Shown here in pieces: positions 63,670-64,000 of a DNA stretch of 64,000 nt; the stretch's first letter is position 1; each line of letters starts with the position of its first letter. The notes beneath the pieces were generated by a model. That model saw nothing but the letters and a program-made list of their open reading frames with translations. It had not been told where the DNA came from and did no database searches. The stretch covers positions 1,240,001-1,304,000 of the forward strand of contig NZ_CP134876.1 of the NCBI RefSeq assembly GCF_032108445.1, in the 5' to 3' direction. Both the position numbers and the translations under genes were made by a program. The stretch is from Micromonospora halotolerans. GTDB taxonomy: Bacteria > Actinomycetota > Actinomycetes > Mycobacteriales > Micromonosporaceae.

Positions 63670-64000
63670 GATACGATCTCCGCCAGTTCCAAGCGCACGA
63701 GCGTGGCCCCATCCGCAGTATGCGTAACCTCAGCTATGTACGGATATATGTGAAGGAATTCAGTCTCGATTGGTTCCGTCATCAGGCCAACGAGCACGTC
63801 ACTGACTTCCGCCTCCTGACCTGGTCCGCCCCGCAAGCGGGCAGCGCCATCCGTTGAAAGCACGTGCCGCAGCCGCCCGGCAGCATCAGGGTCGCTGATG
63901 TCGACGGTGACGGTCCCATCGATAAGAATTGCCCTCAGCACCTCGGGTGCAGGGTCAGGGAGAACTGTGTACGGATTCCAAGACTGGAGGGCAGCCGAGC
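63666..64000 (-). CDS. C-terminal part of an unrecognised Dpd-linked protein (gene continues past the right edge)
   Basis: The frame is open from its stop to the window edge: after the GTG at 63941 it continues upstream as SWNPYTVLPDPAPEVLRAIL, so the start lies outside. The visible end is VDISDPDAAGRLRHVLSTDG ... ELAEIVS, acidic with no motif I recognise. By position it may be another restriction-arm gene such as DpdJ (a helicase) or DpdI; this cannot be decided here. It overlaps the DpdK-like gene by 4 bp. Confidence 0.6.
   Translation of the reverse strand, partial: SAALQSWNPYTVLPDPAPEVLRAILIDGTVTVDISDPDAAGRLRHVLSTDGAARLRGGPGQEAEVSDVLVGLMTEPIETEFLHIYPYIAEVTHTADGATLVRLELAEIVS

Overview
The window is very GC-rich, with short gaps, frequent ATGA/GTGA start-stop overlaps and GTG starts. 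It carries a 60-bp repeat unit that I recall as dispersed in Micromonospora-type genomes. Together with an aculeacin-acylase-like enzyme, many Tat and lipoprotein signals and MmyB-type regulators paired with short-chain dehydrogenases, this points to an actinomycete, most likely Micromonosporaceae. The assignment rests on recalled similarity and composition, not on a database search.

Layout. 1-0.4 kb: 3' end of an IS200/IS605-type tnpB. 0.4-7.9 kb: redox and regulatory genes, including a beta-lactamase-like serine hydrolase divergent from a LysR regulator, and an MmyB-like regulator divergent from an SDR across a perfect palindrome. 7.9-19.4 kb: a secreted protein, a GNAT enzyme, an FMN reductase, a Drr-type ABC exporter, a giant STAND ATPase, and a small Tat/peptide/Cys-rich operon. 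19.5-25.4 kb: a two-component system divergent from a lipoprotein / fusion protein / MacB-type ABC export operon. 25.4-27.2 kb: a second MmyB-like regulator and SDR pair. 27.2-36.0 kb: a defence-like cluster with a NERD-helicase, a NACHT-type ATPase with pentapeptide repeats, a NYN nuclease, an SF1 helicase and an OGG-fold glycosylase-like protein. 36-46.9 kb: housekeeping and secreted proteins, with two decayed 3'-end copies of nearby genes (a VOC gene and an epimerase gene). 47.6-51.7 kb: remnants of an actinomycete integrative element (DUF2637/Spd-like and replication-relaxation proteins) and a flavohaemoglobin-like operon. 51.9-53.7 kb: an XRE/TPR regulator and a flavoprotein.

The main discovery is 53.9-64.0 kb and continues past the right edge. 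It is a 7-deazaguanine DNA-modification (Dpd) locus. queC-queE-queD make preQ0. A YaaA/UPF0246-like protein follows, then dpdA (a TGT-family transglycosylase) between two different DGQHR-domain (DpdB-like) genes, all start-stop coupled. Facing it is a DpdD-like protein, a DpdK-like phospholipase D-fold protein and the 3' end of a further gene. By analogy with the Salmonella dpd cluster, the plus-strand genes would replace guanine in DNA with a preQ0-derived base, and the minus-strand genes would form the restriction arm. The paired DpdB-like proteins, the YaaA-like gene in the probable DpdC position, and the integrative-element remnants next door are the least familiar parts.

Genes were called from reading frames, ribosome binding sites and recognised motifs. 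Family names are from memory of characteristic motifs. No homology search or structure prediction was run.
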